A DNA stretch of 64,000 nt, from NCBI RefSeq assembly GCF_028640845.1, contig NC_080540.1:231120794-231184793 (forward strand), in the 5' to 3' direction. Source of the DNA: Ahaetulla prasina (lineage: Eukaryota; Chordata; Lepidosauria; Squamata; Colubridae). This document shows, piece after piece, positions 34,697-45,699 of the stretch. The first letter of the stretch is position 1; each line of letters begins with the position of its first letter. The translations under genes were made by a program, and so were the position numbers. The notes beneath the pieces were generated by a model. It was not told the origin of the DNA and did no database searches. It was given only the letters and a program-made list of their open reading frames with translations.

Positions 34697-34831
34697 CAAG
34701 GGTCTGCAAACTTGGCTCTTTTAAGACTTGTGGACTTCAACTCCCAGAAGTTCTCAGCCAGCAAAGCTGGCTGAGGAACTCTGGGAGTTGAAGCCCACAA
34801 GTCTTAAAAGAGCCGAGTTTGCAGTCCCCTG
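34697..34831. mobile_element. Palindromic hAT element with 8-bp duplication
   Basis: Ends CAAGGGTCTGCAAAC and GTTTGCAGTCCCCTG; arms nearly self-complementary. The duplication ATCTAGGG (34689-34696, 34832-34839) is perfect. Confidence 0.94.
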
Positions 34832-35099
34832 ATCTAGGGCATAAATTATCTAATAAATTAAAAATGAATGGGTTATGTAGGAGAACTTCTCATGTAATCA
34901 GGGGCATTCTATACAGCTAAGAACTCTTGTCAATGCGACTCTTTCTTTCTTGCATTGTCATCTTCTACAATATCAGCCGGGATAGCAATATGTGATACTC
35001 CCAGATGGTATCCATGGATCCACTATTTTGTTAAAGCTTTTCTCTTTTAAAATAATCTGTACATGCCTGCTCAGGAAATGGGCTTTTCAATATAGGGGG

Positions 35100-35285
35100 A
35101 TACCACCAAAGTGGATTACTGCAATGTGCTCTTGGAGGGGCGGGCCTTGAAGATGGTCCTAACGGAGTAACGGTCTTAAAGGAAGCGTCACATTACATAC
35201 CCTGGTTCTGAATCAGCTGTACTGGTTACCAGTTATTTTCTTGGTTCAGTTCAAGATGCTTCAGTGGGTTGGGTATAAATTAATT
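35100..35285 (+). mobile_element. Old LINE fragment (CR1/L2 type)
   Basis: GTGGATTACTGCAATGTGCT (DYCNVL) and CAGCTGTACTGGTTACCAGT (LYWLPV) match the conserved post-RT DYCN...LHWLPV region. Confidence 0.7.
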
Positions 35286-35289
35286 TTAA

Positions 35290-36835
35290 ACAGGTTTAAA
35301 ATATTCATTGCATGAAAATTAGCAAGCAACTAACAGCCAGAAATAGGAGTGGATGGCATACATGTTTTTTTAAAAAAATAATAGCAAATGAACACATAAA
35401 AATAAAGTTTCTTTTGTTTTGGTCTGAAAAAATATTTTTCTTCCTTGTACTTTTGATGTAGTTCAGAAATAAAAAAATAACGCATATCCTTACAAATTAA
35501 GAAGAAATCATCAGGATTCATGTTTTATTGAGATTTTTAATAGTTTTATTTATGGTTTTTTCTTTAGCATCCATAAATGCTCGGTGAACAGTGTATTGTC
35601 TGGGCCAATATATTTTAAACACTACTACTACTAATAATATTATTTAAATATACATTTTGTTCTGTATGTAATAGAAGCATCATACCAGCAGAGGGCAGAG
35701 CTTAACTTCTCTTGCTGTGGCTCAAGAAAAACGTCAGTCTTTTAATAAAATGGGCTGGTTAAAAAAAGCTGCTACAGAGTCCTTCCGATTTTATGCCAAC
35801 CTAGACTAATACAATTGTCACTAACACAACTATATTGTTTTGACTAAATGTGCAACTCTTGCTGATGTGCCTGCAGGTCAACACAAGAGGATATGGGATA
35901 GGTTCAGTTTTTTCAAAAAATGGCATTGAGCCATTCCTCTCCACCCTGCCACTAATGTCTCTTAAACCAGTGTTTGTCAACATAACAACTTTTTGAAGTG
36001 AGGACTTTGACTTCACTTTGACATCTGCTAGAAGAAATGCCTACATAAAAATACTTCTCAATTGTTGCAAGAGTGGCTCAGGTAGTATAGAGTGAGGCAT
36101 GGGAATTTAATTAATTTCTTTAAAATGGGTACAATATTTTACAGACAGTTAAAGCTGTTGTTTTAATACCAATAGATACACAGGTATATTTTTATTAGGA
36201 GAAAGAAATTTCCAAGGCTGGTTCCATGTGAATTTGGCTGGGTTTAGCTAGGATTGCAATTTTAGACTGAAAAGTTGGGAAATGGTCATTGCATAGAATT
36301 TTTGTCTGTGTTTTAAAACAAGTTATGTCTTGAGGGTGGGGGGATATTCTTAAATTCATAATTCATAATAGCAAGTGAATCCCTATCACTATGTAATGAC
36401 TTAAAATTAAACAGATGTTTTCTGTTTATGGGCACAATGTTTAACTAAGGTTAAACAATGGAGATTTTGAGTTTTAAATATTTAACTTGTTTCTGGATTT
36501 TTTTTTCAGTTCACAGGTTCTTATCTCACAGTTTGGCCTCCTAGTTGTTATACATTTGCCAGGTGTCTGGTTCAGTGTTGTGATTAAATGTCTCACCTTC
36601 AAAATAAATAATTTTAGGTCCATCCAAAGTTTACTGTTGTAAGAAGTGTGGGGCTGATGAGTTTAAAGCAAGAGAATCACGATGGATTTTTCTTGCCTGC
36701 TATTGATTTTTCTCAGACCATTTTTCTTTAACCTGTGCAATGCCAAATAATGTTAGGGAATTCCTATAAAGACAAAGTTAAAGTCTGTGTTTATCAGCCA
36801 GAGAGTAGCATCTGCAGAATGGGTTCTTTAGATTT
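35290..36835. other. Intergenic DNA, nothing recognised
   Basis: AT-rich, no family recognised. Confidence 0.65.
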
Positions 36836-37172
36836 CAGTAGTTAAAGACGCTGAGCTTGTTAAAGTAGTTAAAGACGCTGAGCTTGAGAGCTGACAGCCT
36901 GGGTTTAAGACCCAGGCTCCATGCAACAGGGTGAGCTCCCGTTACTTGCTTCAGTTTCTGCCCACCTAGCAGTTTGAAAGCATGCAAATGCAAGTACATC
37001 AATAGATACCACTTCGCTGGGTAGGTAGCAGCGTTTTGTGTGCCTTTGGCATATAGCCATGCTGACCACATGACCACAGAAGGGTCTTCGGACAATGCTG
37101 GCTTCCTCAGCCAAGAAATGGCAATGAGCACTGTGCCCTAGAGTCAGACACAACTGAAAGGGAAACCTTTAC
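36836..37172 (+). mobile_element. Diverged Sauria-type SINE with duplicated head
   Basis: GTTAAAGACGCTGAGCTTG occurs twice (36840 and 36867), then AGCTCCCGTTACTTGCTTCA, GCATATAGCCATGCTGACCA and GAAAGGGAAACCTTTAC. An older copy. Confidence 0.75.
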
Positions 37173-37299
37173 TTTTTATATATATATTAAAATCTCCAAA
37201 AACCTGCATTCAAGAGAAGCTCAGAAATCTAGGCTGACCACCTAGTCAAAGGGTCTCTCCCCACTGCTGAATTAAAGTGTTTCTACTCATAATCAGCAG

Positions 37300-37392
37300 A
37301 AAATGACCTGTTCTACTGGTTCTCTGAACCACCCATAGCCACCGCTACCGGATCAAGCGATCCGGTCTGAACCGGGAGCATTTCACCCCTGA
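37300..37392. mobile_element. Right half of a hAT element
   Basis: GATCCGGTCTGAACCGGGAG and terminal GCATTTCACCCCTG match the end of the element at 5007-5687. The left end is missing. Confidence 0.55.
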
Positions 37393-38427
37393 TTGAGCCC
37401 CCAAAACCAAAGACACTCAGTCTTACCAGGGTTTAGCTGAATTCTGATGTACCCCATCCAGATCCTCACAGCCTCTAGACACCAAAATAAGATATTTGTG
37501 GTGTTTCTTCAAAACTCAGGATTGAGTTTGGCATGGAGCTGACATAAACTTTATCTGTGAATTTAAGCCAGATACTTTTATCTTTGCAATGGGGTCCTTT
37601 GCTCACCTGAAAATATGAATCACCAATTCAGGAAAAGTAAAAAGCATTTCTTTAGGGATGGAGGTCAAATCTTTTTTATAGGATACAGAAACAAAGGATA
37701 CAAACACTCGGTATATGTGATACTTCAGAAAGCAAGCGATTAAACAATAACAGACAGTGATTACATGTGAGACTTGAACAATAGAAAACATTGATTCGAC
37801 ACAACATTCCACAAGTGCCAAATGGATGGATTGCAATACTCGTTCCCAGTTGGATTTGTATCTTTGTTAAAACTTACAAGTGTATTCAAGGACTTTTCAG
37901 AAGACGATCTCTATTGTTTGATGCTGAAAAGACAAGTTCTCAAATACAAAAAAAAAAAAAAAAAAAGGGCCTTGGATAAGAAGAGAAAAAACATGTTTTC
38001 CTGAAGTTTTCTTTTTAAACAAAACATTAAAAGTCCTAATATCACTTTTAAATGCTAATAAAGAAGCCAAATATTCCAGGTAAGAATGGCATCACTTAGT
38101 TTGCCAGATTTATGATATATAATTCGGTATCATCAGAATACTAAGGATACCTCACCCAAGGTGACAGATAAGACCACTCAGTGGCTTCATGTAGATGTTG
38201 AAAAGGACAGGAGAAAACACCATACCCTATGGCATCCTTCCTAATAAAGGATGAGGGTGAGCCCCCTCCTCTGTGTTCATCACCAACTGGAATTGACCCT
38301 GAAGGATGGAGCAGAACAATATCATGCCCCCTACTCCCAACTTTCTGAGCTGATCTAGAAGGATACCATGATTGATGGTATCAAAACCACAGAGAGGTCA
38401 AATAGGGCCAGGATATATGCACTAGCC

Positions 38428-38859
38428 CAGTGATGGCTAAACTTTTTGCCGTCGCATGCTAAAAGCGGGGGGAACGCACGGGAGTTGTACGTGTGTGTGC
38501 CCTCACCCATAATTCAATGCCCCCGTGCATGCGTGTGTGACCCACCCCCTGTGCTCCCTCCACTTTTGGCATGTGATGGTAAAAAGGTTACCAGTGGGCC
38601 TGGTAGGCCCATTTTTTTGCCCTACACAGGCTCCAGAGGCTTTCTTGGAGCCTGGGGAGGGCAAAAAATGGCCTTCCGCACCTCCCGGAGGCCCTCTGGA
38701 GGCCAGAAACAGCCTTTTTCCTGACTTCTGGTGGGCCCAAAAATCAGCTGGCCGGCATGCGCATGAGCACTGGAGCTGTGCTAGGGCAATGCTCACATGC
38801 CCACAGATATGGCTTTATGTGCCACCTGTGGCACGTGTGCCATAGGTTTGCCATCACAG
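38428..38859. mobile_element. Non-autonomous hAT element with 8-bp duplication
   Basis: Ends CAGTGATGGCTAAAC and GTTTGCCATCACAG. The duplication CACTAGCC (38420-38427, 38860-38867) is perfect. No transposase frame. Confidence 0.92.
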
Positions 38860-38974
38860 CACTAGCCCATCCCTTCCATGCCAGAGGTCATTCATAACTA
38901 CAACCAATGCCATTTCTATCCCATACCAGGTCTGAATCGTGGCCGAAAAAGATCCATATAACCCACCTCCAAAG

Positions 38975-39281
38975 CAGAGGTGGTATTCAGCCGGTTTGGA
39001 CCGGTTTGGGTGAACCGGTACCTTCGACTATCAGTTTGCACCCCCGCCCCTGCTCTATCCTGTCCTTTATTTCCTGCTTTGTAGCTCATCTCAATCATGC
39101 AGCACAGTTGATTTCCTCCCCCCTCGCTGTTCTACTTACCATTGCTGACTTGGAAGGTAAGCAGCTGAGCTTCTAAATGCTCCATTTGCAGCGCTGCGTG
39201 CAAGCGCCTTAGGTGTCCGCTTGCGCATGCAAAGCGTGCACTCACCGAAGTGGTTGTTAAACCGGCAGCATTCCACCACTG
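38975..39281. mobile_element. Non-autonomous hAT element with 8-bp duplication
   Basis: Ends CAGAGGTGGTATTCAGCC and GGCAGCATTCCACCACTG. The duplication CTCCAAAG (38967-38974, 39282-39289) is perfect. Confidence 0.93.
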
Positions 39282-39778
39282 CTCCAAAGCTGTTCCCTAA
39301 CCACGTTCCCTACCACCAAATTCCCAAATAAAGGGAGATAAAATACTGGACAAAAATTGTTCTTTATAATAGGATATAGCAATGGCTTCTTGAGGAAGAG
39401 CCAAAACATGTCCACTTTAAAAGGTAAAGGACCAATTCCCAGGAAAGATTGAAGTCAATAGAAATGGTTCCTTAAACTTCAGTTCAGTTCAGTGACACCC
39501 AATAGGGTGGAGGATCTGTAGCCTTCCTAAAATGCTGAACTACAATTCTCAGCAGTCCTCAGCATTGTCCATTTTGAATTTCATCCACCCTATTGATCCC
39601 TGAAACTTTGCTTCCAAATTCAAGAAAGGAACTAAAGGGAAGGACTTTCCAAGAAACATCCACTTTTTGACCTTAACCCTAAATTACATAATGGTGTCAG
39701 ACATTAGAATACAAGTATGTTAAGGAAGTATTTGCCTCATATTATCAACATTGCAGCATTTTGATATACTTTCGGCTT

Positions 39779-39779
39779 G

Positions 39780-39864
<85 letters not shown>

Positions 39865-40222
39865 TGATGTTTTAATTTGTATACCGCCCTTCTCCCAAAG
39901 GATTCAGGGCGGTGAACAGGCAAATAAAATACAAACAGAAACATACACCATAATTAAAACAACCCTTAAAAAACTGATTCAAGTATGCCAGAGATTTAAA
40001 ATAATATTACACCCCATACAAATTACAACAATTTAAAACCCACAATTAAAATTTAAAATCAGGCCAGTCCAGCCATATGGAATAAATAGGTTTTAAATTC
40101 GCGGCAAAAGCTCCTAAGGTCAGGTAGTTGTTGAAGCCCGGGGGGAAGCTCGTTCCACAGGGTAGGAGCCCCCACAGAGAAGGCCCTCCCCCTGGGGGCC
40201 GCCAGTCGACATTGTTTGGAGA
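39779..40222 (-). mobile_element. CR1/L2 LINE 3' fragment with (AAT)n tail
   Basis: TAA run 39779-39862, 3' hairpin about 39883-39915, and the end of ORF2 (NNVDW...[18 protein letters not shown]) on the - strand up to about 40222. Confidence 0.9.
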
Positions 40223-41250
40223 TACTGTTGCTGAGAAGTGCCACAATCACATTTTCGCAATCACAAAGGCTTTGATAATGTCACACCACATAATAAGCTA
40301 AGAGTTTTACAATTAAGACTTGAAAAACAAGCAATAGTGATCTGTTGATATTACTAAGAGTGATGGGTAGGTTCATATGTCACAGTCAAACAAAACAAAA
40401 CAAAGTATATTTAATTTATCATTTAGTACTTATAACCTCCTCCTAAGTGAAAATTAACCAGCAGGGATAAGAGTATGCCTGGAAGATGTTCTCTTTCAAA
40501 ATACTTAAAAGATATGCACAAATTGAAAATTATCAAAAGATATCATATGGTTACAACGTATTTACTGTATCATCCAAAATTCTTTGGAAATAATATCTGT
40601 TTTCTTTTCAGCTTTGCAATTTTTTCCCCCTCAGATGGTTAGGCACTGTATAGATTGCTAGTCATGTTGGCTTTCAGAATATTTTTGTGTTAGCAAAATT
40701 TTATGTGCATCTCATGCTAATATTTCAGTAATCTTGTAGTACTTGCCAGATTGCCGATTTTCTGCATTCAGGCGTATTGCAAATGGTCTTGAGCAATGGT
40801 AAACAAGATTAATCTTATGCTGCTCTGGAATCAGAGTTTACAAAAGGTGTATCTCTTTGTTTTGGCAAGATTTGTAGGCAAATTCAGCACTTTGAATTAA
40901 CACAGAACTGGGCTTGGCTTCAATGGAAACAAATGTATGCTTAGATGGCATTTAGGTGGCTGTATTATTAGTGTGTATTTGTTTGTAGGTATTAATGGCC
41001 AATGTTAAATTACCTCTTTTAATGCTTGAAATATTTCATGGCATTTGAGTTGCTTGGACTTGGACCAATCTATAATATTGCATAATAAGCTATGGTAGAT
41101 ACCTGCCTTTTAACAGTTTTGAACTCTTCAATGCTCTCTACCTTTTCATAACTTCAATTTTAAGTCAGTGTGTGTTTATAGTGGATAAGTGGATATAATG
41201 TCCTGGCACTGGAAAGGTGTGGATTTCAGTCTTTTAGAGTTAATTTCTCA
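40223..41250. other. Intergenic DNA, nothing recognised
   Basis: No repeat or gene signal. Confidence 0.65.
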
Positions 41251-41342
41251 ACCTTGGCAACTTTAAGATATGTGGATTGGCTAGGGAATTGTGGGAGTTG
41301 AAGTCCACAAATCTTAAAGTTGCCAAGAATGAGAAACATTGT
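41251..41342. mobile_element. Diverged palindromic hAT copy
   Basis: TCTCAACCTTGGCAACTTTA and AAGTTGCCAAGAATGAGAAA are inverted; shares GGGAGTTGAAGTCCACAA. Confidence 0.6.
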
Positions 41343-41571
41343 TCTACCTTCAGTCAAGGAAGCTCAGTCCCAGAGTGACTTGGTCCACATACTTTCTTAG
41401 CCCAGTCTCCCTGAATTCTTGCTGTAGGGGAAAATAGTAGAGGACACCTTAACATCCGGAATGAAGACAGGATATAAATAAAATACAGTATTTTCAGCTT
41501 TATCATATATTGTTGAATCCTTACTTTGCTCCTTGCCTTGTCTATGTAGAAACTGAAGTATTATTCTACAA

Positions 41572-41979
41572 CAGGGCTGTCAAACTCAAGGCCAATGGGC
41601 CAGATCTGACCCACAGGGTGTTTAAATCTGGCTCGCCGGGCCACCCTGGAAACAGCAAAAGACCAGCCTGTGGTGCTTCTGTCAGTGAAAACGGAGCTCG
41701 GGAGGGCCGCACATAGACCTCCTAGGTTCTGTTTTTGGCCGTGACAGCCTCCTGCAGCCCCTTGCTAGCAAAAATGGAGCTTTTCACTGGCAGAGGGCTT
41801 CAGGAGGCCGTCGTGGCTGAAAATGGGTTCTCAATGAGTGGCATTGAGCTGGCCATTCCCCCTGGCCATGCCTACTTTGGCCACACCCATACCGGACACA
41901 CGTCCTCCCCCGCCCCTGCCCCCCCAGATCAAACACAAACCTAATGCAGCCCTTAATGAAATCGAGTTTGACACCCCTG
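41572..41979. mobile_element. Non-autonomous hAT element
   Basis: Ends CAGGGCTGTCAAACTC and GAGTTTGACACCCCTG. Flanks TTCTACAA and TTCTACAG match at 7 of 8. Confidence 0.88.
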
Positions 41980-42310
41980 TTCTACAGTATCTCAGCAGGC
42001 ATAATAACCTTTCCAGGAGATGTTATAGCTGTTAACGATGCAAGAGTCGTGCTTAAAATAGGCGCAGGATTTGTTCCACATAAGCCTGAGCTATTTCTAC
42101 AGGTTGAGGTTCCTTGATATGATAATTAAATTGATTAAACAAGTAAGTAACTAACTAATCTATAGTGTCAGCCTGATGAATCTGAGGGCTGTTCCTCTTG
42201 TGGAGCTGTAGAAGTAAAGTGGGCAGGGGTACCAAGCAATCTTCCATTTGGAGAACAATGGCTCAGAAACTAATGTTTCCCCCATCCCCCCAAAAATAGG
42301 TTTTCTAGAA

Positions 42311-42417
42311 CAGGGGTCCCCCAACCTTGGCAACTTTAAGCCTGGTGGACTCAACTCCCAGAATTTCTGGGTGTTGAAGTCCTCCAGGCTTAAAGTTGCC
42401 AAGGTTGGGGACCCCTG
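42311..42417. mobile_element. Palindromic hAT element with 8-bp duplication
   Basis: Ends CAGGGGTCCCCCAACC and GGTTGGGGACCCCTG. The duplication TTCTAGAA (42303-42310, 42418-42425) is perfect and itself palindromic. Confidence 0.94.
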
Positions 42418-43254
42418 TTCTAGAATGAGGGGTGGGAGATTTTGGAAATGTATGTGACGTTAGGGCTGATTTACAGACAATTTTTGTATGGAAGTGAATG
42501 GAGAAACTGAAGCGGAGAAGATCCAGAGGTACTACATGATTTTCATGATGTAATGAATGTTTTTATAAGTAATGATAAAAAAAATACTGTGCTGATAAAA
42601 ACAAAATGTCAGGCTCCTTTCAAAAGTAGTGTTTTTTAAAAGACATAATGATTTCCATCAAACAAAACCTCTATGTATTTTGATTGTGTCATCGTGTCAC
42701 CAAGACTGTAGTCCAAAAAGACTTTTTAAAAAAAAGAATTAAAAATTGAGTTCTTTTCATTCTCTTTTGTGCATTGTATTGCAAGCTCCCAGAACTGACT
42801 GGCATTCCTCTAATTTATATGACACTCTGCCCCTGGCCCCTCCATTTGCAATTAGATTACATTTACTGAATTATATTGTTGCTTTTAAGCACCTATTTGG
42901 GCCTTCCAAGGTTACTTTAGACCAGGAATACAAAATCATGCAGGCCAGTACTACTTTTATTGTAAAGCTTGAGTAACAGAATCTTGCAAGTCTGAATGTG
43001 CTTTCCTCCCTCCCTTTATTTTCATGAGAATTAGGGAAGGGCTTGTCTGAGATGTTGACTACATACATTCCTGCCCTAGACTCAAGTCTTTTTTAATCTC
43101 ACTGTTGTCTGAGTTGCACCTCTTCCTCCCGTCCATCAAAGCCCTTCTCTCTTTCCTCTACATCCTGAAGGTTTGTAAGAATTCTGATTTCAAGACATTG
43201 TTAACTCGGGGAAATCTGTAACCATCGTGTTTTTGTTGGATTATCACAGCAGAA

Positions 43255-43790
43255 TTATTATTTTTATTATAAAATTATTATCCAATTATTTATTTTTTAT
43301 TTATTATTTTATTTTTATGAATAACTCGAAAGCAACATTCATATCCAAAACACCTTCCTTCTCTTATTTTCTTCACAACCACCACCCTGTGAGGCGAGTT
43401 GGGCTGAGAGAGAGTAACTGGCCCAGGGTCACCCAGCTAGCTTTCGTGGCTAAGGCGCAGAGGCGGGTTTCAGCAGATTCTGACCAGTTCTGGAGAACCG
43501 GTAGCGGAAATTTTGAGTACTGGTAAATACCACCTTCGACTGGCCCTGCCCCCATCTATTCTCTGCCTCCCGAGTCCCAGCTGATTGGAGGAAATGGGGA
43601 TTTTGCAGTAACCTTCCCCTGGAGTGGTGGGAAAGGAGATTTTACAGTATTCTTCCCCTGCCACGCCCACCAAGCCACACCCACAGAACCAGTAGTAAAA
43701 AATTTTAAACCCACCACTGCTAAGGCGGTACTTGAATTCATATTCTCCCACTTTCTAGCCCGGTGGCTTAACCAGTAGAGCAAATCAGTG
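43255..43790 (-). mobile_element. tRNA-derived SINE split by a hAT element
   Basis: Left 43255-43457 and right 43720-43790 form one SINE of the 14955 family (head GCTCTACTGGTTAAGCCACC, - strand). The hAT at 43458-43719 duplicated CTAAGGCG inside it. Confidence 0.85.
43458..43719. mobile_element. Non-autonomous hAT element with 8-bp duplication
   Basis: Ends CAGAGGCGGGTTTCAGC and TTAAACCCACCACTG. The duplication CTAAGGCG (43450-43457, 43720-43727) is perfect. Confidence 0.93.
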
Positions 43791-44384
43791 GTTTGTTATT
43801 AAAATCAGAGTTAAACAACATGAATGCCACATGTTTTCCTTCACTTCCAACTGATTCTTATTCTCTGTATCAGATGGTTATCTAAATTGAAGGGTTGTGG
43901 TGATGGTTAGGATCAGTAGTAAGGGACTCCCAACTGTAATTATATACCCAGCCTTTCTCTCATGCAGCTCAAAATGGCAAGTCCACCCAAATTCAGCAAA
44001 ACTGGCATTTGATTTGCTTTAGGATTCAATAAAGGACAAATGTAGCCTGAGATAGCCCCAAAACCCTTCAGCAGTATTATATGGACTTGGAATTCTTTTA
44101 AAAATTAAACCACTGTGCTGTTTGCATTTGCTGATATGTGCCAATTGCAGTTGGAAAAAAGAGACGAAGGTTTATAAAACGTACATCCAAAATAGTTATG
44201 TAATATGAGCAGATTCAAATACAGCAGGAACCAGAAGATTGATTTCAAGAGGTAACCATTAGCAAAAGCGAACTGTTTATTTGATAATCATATATGAGTG
44301 CTTTTGCCAAGCTCATACAAAAGAACAGGAAATTAACACCTCTAGAATACAAGTGAGCATTTTTTGTAACTGTGTATTTTATCA

Positions 44385-44390
44385 TTTATT
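44385..44390 (-). terminator. Candidate ALDH1A1 poly(A) signal
   Basis: AATAAA on the - strand, 262 bases past the stop codon. A second AATAAA lies at 44276-44281. Either would end a short 3' UTR; the sequence alone does not decide. Confidence 0.35.
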
Positions 44391-44652
44391 TTGCACAGCA
44401 CTACAAATCTATTTAAATGGGCAAATAAAATTTGAATAAGGTTCATAAATTGTTAATTTAATTCAGGCATTATGATTCCCCCCCTCTTTTTCTAACCGAA
44501 ACCATTTTAAATTTTCTAAATTACTGTTCATAACTGTTAAAGGTAGCTAAAAATGAAATCAAAATTAAACAGAGAATATAGTCTGTTACAAAGCGTTTCA
44601 CAACACAACTGGCTTAGTTTGGCCTAATAACCGACATGGCTCTGTAGCGCCA

Positions 44653-44725
44653 TTATGAATTCTTCTGTGGAATTTTGATTGTGACTGTCTTGACTTCTGT
44701 ATATTCGTGAAGGCCGTATTCACCC
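44653..44725 (-). CDS. ALDH1A1: ALDH1A1 exon 13, C-terminus and stop
   Basis: 73 nt: completes Leu, then GEYGLHEYTEVKTVTIKIPQ, then KNS and TAA. The acceptor is preceded by a run of 24 T on the coding strand (A-run 44730-44753) and ends GAAG. The end KNS equals the mammalian C-terminus. It lies about 5.1 kb from exon 12, in an intron that contains the full-length LINE. Confidence 0.95.
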
Positions 44726-44957
44726 CTTCAAAAAAAAAAAAAAAAAAAAAAAAGAGAAATGACATAAGAATAAGTTCTTGAAATAATGTTTGTATCCAGA
44801 CTGTCCTGTATTTTTTCCCCCATGGGCTATAAATACTGCAAGATAGTAAAATTGTCTGATACTATTTTAGGAGGGGGACTGCTAATACGTAAAAATGAAA
44901 CCAAGCTCTCCTGGGAGCATGTGGACAAGTTGCTTGATTCTTGGATATTGAATAGAT

Positions 44958-45085
44958 CAGGGGGTATCAAACTCGCAACATCACGGTGGCATCATGTGAC
45001 GTATCATAACTTTTCTTCCCTTCGCTAAACCGGCATGGGGGTGGCCAGATGCGTCATGCACTGGGCCCCGAGTTTGACAGCCCTG
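44958..45085. mobile_element. Short hAT element in the last ALDH1A1 intron
   Basis: Ends CAGGGGGTATCAAACTC and GAGTTTGACAGCCCTG. Flanks GAATAGAT and GAGTAGAC match at 6 of 8. Confidence 0.8.
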
Positions 45086-45699
45086 GAGTAGACCATCAGA
45101 ACAACTAACATGTTACTAGTTTACCAAAGCAGACAATGAACCTGAACACCAGAGGAAGAAGAGTAAAAATGCCGTTTATTTTCCCCCCAGCAACTTCTGA
45201 ATAAAAAATGAAATCATTTCTACTAAAAATGGCTCATGGATATCATAGAATGAAAGGATGTGCTGGAGCATCACACAAGGTAACGCTTCCTTCAGGGGTG
45301 AAATCCGACCCGTTCGGACCGGTTCGGGTGAACCACTAGGGATTATGGGCATCAGTTCACTGAACCGGTAGTAATTACCCCTCCTTGGCCCCACCCACGC
45401 CCGGCCAGCCGCCGCTCACCTCTTCCAGCCACTCAATATTCCACAGAATTCAATGTTAAATGCAGCAGAGAGAATGCTAACTTTTCTCCCTCCAGTCACA
45501 ACGGAACTGCTGCAGCCTGTCTCTTTTAAGGTAGTCCCCAGGAGGGAAGGGGACGGGAAGCAGCTGGAATGGAGACTTTTTTGTGAAAGGCGGGAAAATG
45601 GGGAAGGGGATTTTCCTGCCTGTCATCCATTCCTCAATCTCAGCACAGACTGAGAGAAGGATCCTAGGCAGGAATATTCCCCTCCCCATTTTCCTGCCA

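Larger units (their letters stand above)
37395..39480 (-). mobile_element. Old CR1/L2 LINE, broken by two hAT insertions
   Basis: - strand pieces at 37395-37560, about 38130-38427, 38860-38974 and 39282-39480 follow RT order (for example TTCATGTAGATGTTGAA, the MKPL/FNIYM region, and TTCTTGAGGAAGAGCC). hAT elements at 38428-38859 and 38975-39281 interrupt it. Confidence 0.75.
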
